Source: Eremophila alpestris peregrina (lineage: Eukaryota > Chordata > Aves > Passeriformes > Alaudidae). Taken from it: a stretch of 64,000 bases of DNA. Below, in pieces: positions 63,656 through 64,000 of the stretch (the stretch's first letter is position 1; every line of letters starts with the position of its first letter). Below the pieces are notes generated by a model, which ran no database searches, was not told where the DNA came from, and was given only the letters and a program-made list of their open reading frames with translations. The stretch spans positions 3,884,891-3,948,890 of the forward strand of contig WMCF01000030.1 of NCBI GenBank assembly GCA_009792885.1, in the 5' to 3' direction. Both the position numbers and the translations under genes were made by a program.

Positions 63656-63960
63656 TTCCGGAGATCTGCATGAATTCAGCTGTCCTTGCTGAACTGCACA
63701 AGGTCCCTGCCCGACGCCCACGCCGGCCTGTCCAGGTCCCTCTGGATGGCAGCATCGAGCCTGTGGACAGTACCATCATCCGAGCTCGGGGACACGGGCA
63801 GCCTTGTCCAGGTAAAGGGCTCTTTATCACTGCCCGCAGGGTGATGGTGGCAAACAGGACAGGTCACAGGACAGACCTGCTGTACTCCACTCACCACCAG
63901 CTCCCAGGAAGAAGGCGTATGACCCATTAACTGTGATCCTCTGAGCCCAGCCATCCAAGA
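63656..63960 (-). mobile_element. CR1-type LINE fragment, antisense, internally rearranged
   Basis: GCTGAACTGCACAAGGTCCC, the CACGCCGGCCTGTCCAGG block, TCCCTCTGGATGGCAGCATC and the final CCATTAACTGTGATCCTCTG plus AGCCATCCAAGAGCTGCTTACCCATC resemble consecutive parts of a long avian CR1-group repeat read in antisense. The middle is shortened and diverged. Its CpG content is high for this region, which fits an old GC-rich LINE body. The subfamily is not determined, and the element probably reaches close to the right edge of the window. Confidence 0.6.
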
Positions 63961-64000
63961 GCTGCTTACCCATCACCCATTCAGACTACAAATTCCAAAT

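Noticed and set aside
63640..63930. 96-codon open frame near the right edge
   Set aside because: It overlaps a CR1-type repeat fragment and an antiparallel frame of the same length, so it is repeat-derived.
38041..64000. ING1 or ARHGEF7 exons, expected neighbours in mammals
   Set aside because: No PHD-finger, SH3, DH or PH coding sequence could be recognised on either strand of this stretch.
1..64000. CRISPR arrays, bacterial operons, phage or plasmid modules, rRNA or tRNA genes
   Set aside because: Nothing with the required repeat spacing, gene density or RNA signatures is present. The whole window reads as vertebrate nuclear DNA.

Overview
The window is vertebrate nuclear DNA, almost certainly from a bird and possibly a songbird. 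The evidence is long AT-rich introns with GT-AG junctions, a CpG-island promoter, several CR1 LINE 3' ends (the typical avian retroposon) and one LTR of a type common in bird genomes. Nothing in it is bacterial. There are no operons, CRISPR arrays, rRNA or recognisable tRNA genes.

The only protein-coding gene I can support is ANKRD10 (ankyrin repeat domain 10), complete on the + strand. It has six coding exons at 731-931, 6604-6756, 14982-15073, 29466-29701, 33132-33227 and 36118-36584. They join in frame (1245 nt) to a 414-residue protein with four to five N-terminal ankyrin repeats, a basic nuclear-localisation-like segment and a C-terminal tail of no known fold. The human protein is about 420 residues and matches along its whole length as I remember it.

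Layout. 1-1600: CpG island with a 220-base purine-rich tract, four GC boxes, exon 1 and a YY1-type site in early intron 1. 932-36117: five introns (about 5.7, 8.2, 14.4, 3.4 and 2.9 kb) with little recognisable repeat apart from one LTR in intron 2. Introns 4 and 5 each offer a read-through ending, with an in-frame stop followed by AATAAA. 36585 to about 38040: 3' UTR with candidate poly(A) signals. 38041-64000: an intergenic stretch of about 26 kb with no gene I can support. It holds six to eight CR1 fragments, a CA microsatellite, A/T and A/C-rich low-complexity runs, a short dispersed repeat pair and an isolated CpG cluster near 61.5-61.9 kb. In mammals ANKRD10 lies between ING1 and ARHGEF7, but I found no exon of either.

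I did not find a spectacular new system. The most useful leads are the alternative ANKRD10 C-termini made by reading into introns 4 and 5, the conserved but unexplained C-terminal tail, the promoter-proximal purine/G-quadruplex tract, the paired 39-base repeat whose copies differ only by transitions, and the orphan CpG cluster with a minus-strand splice donor.
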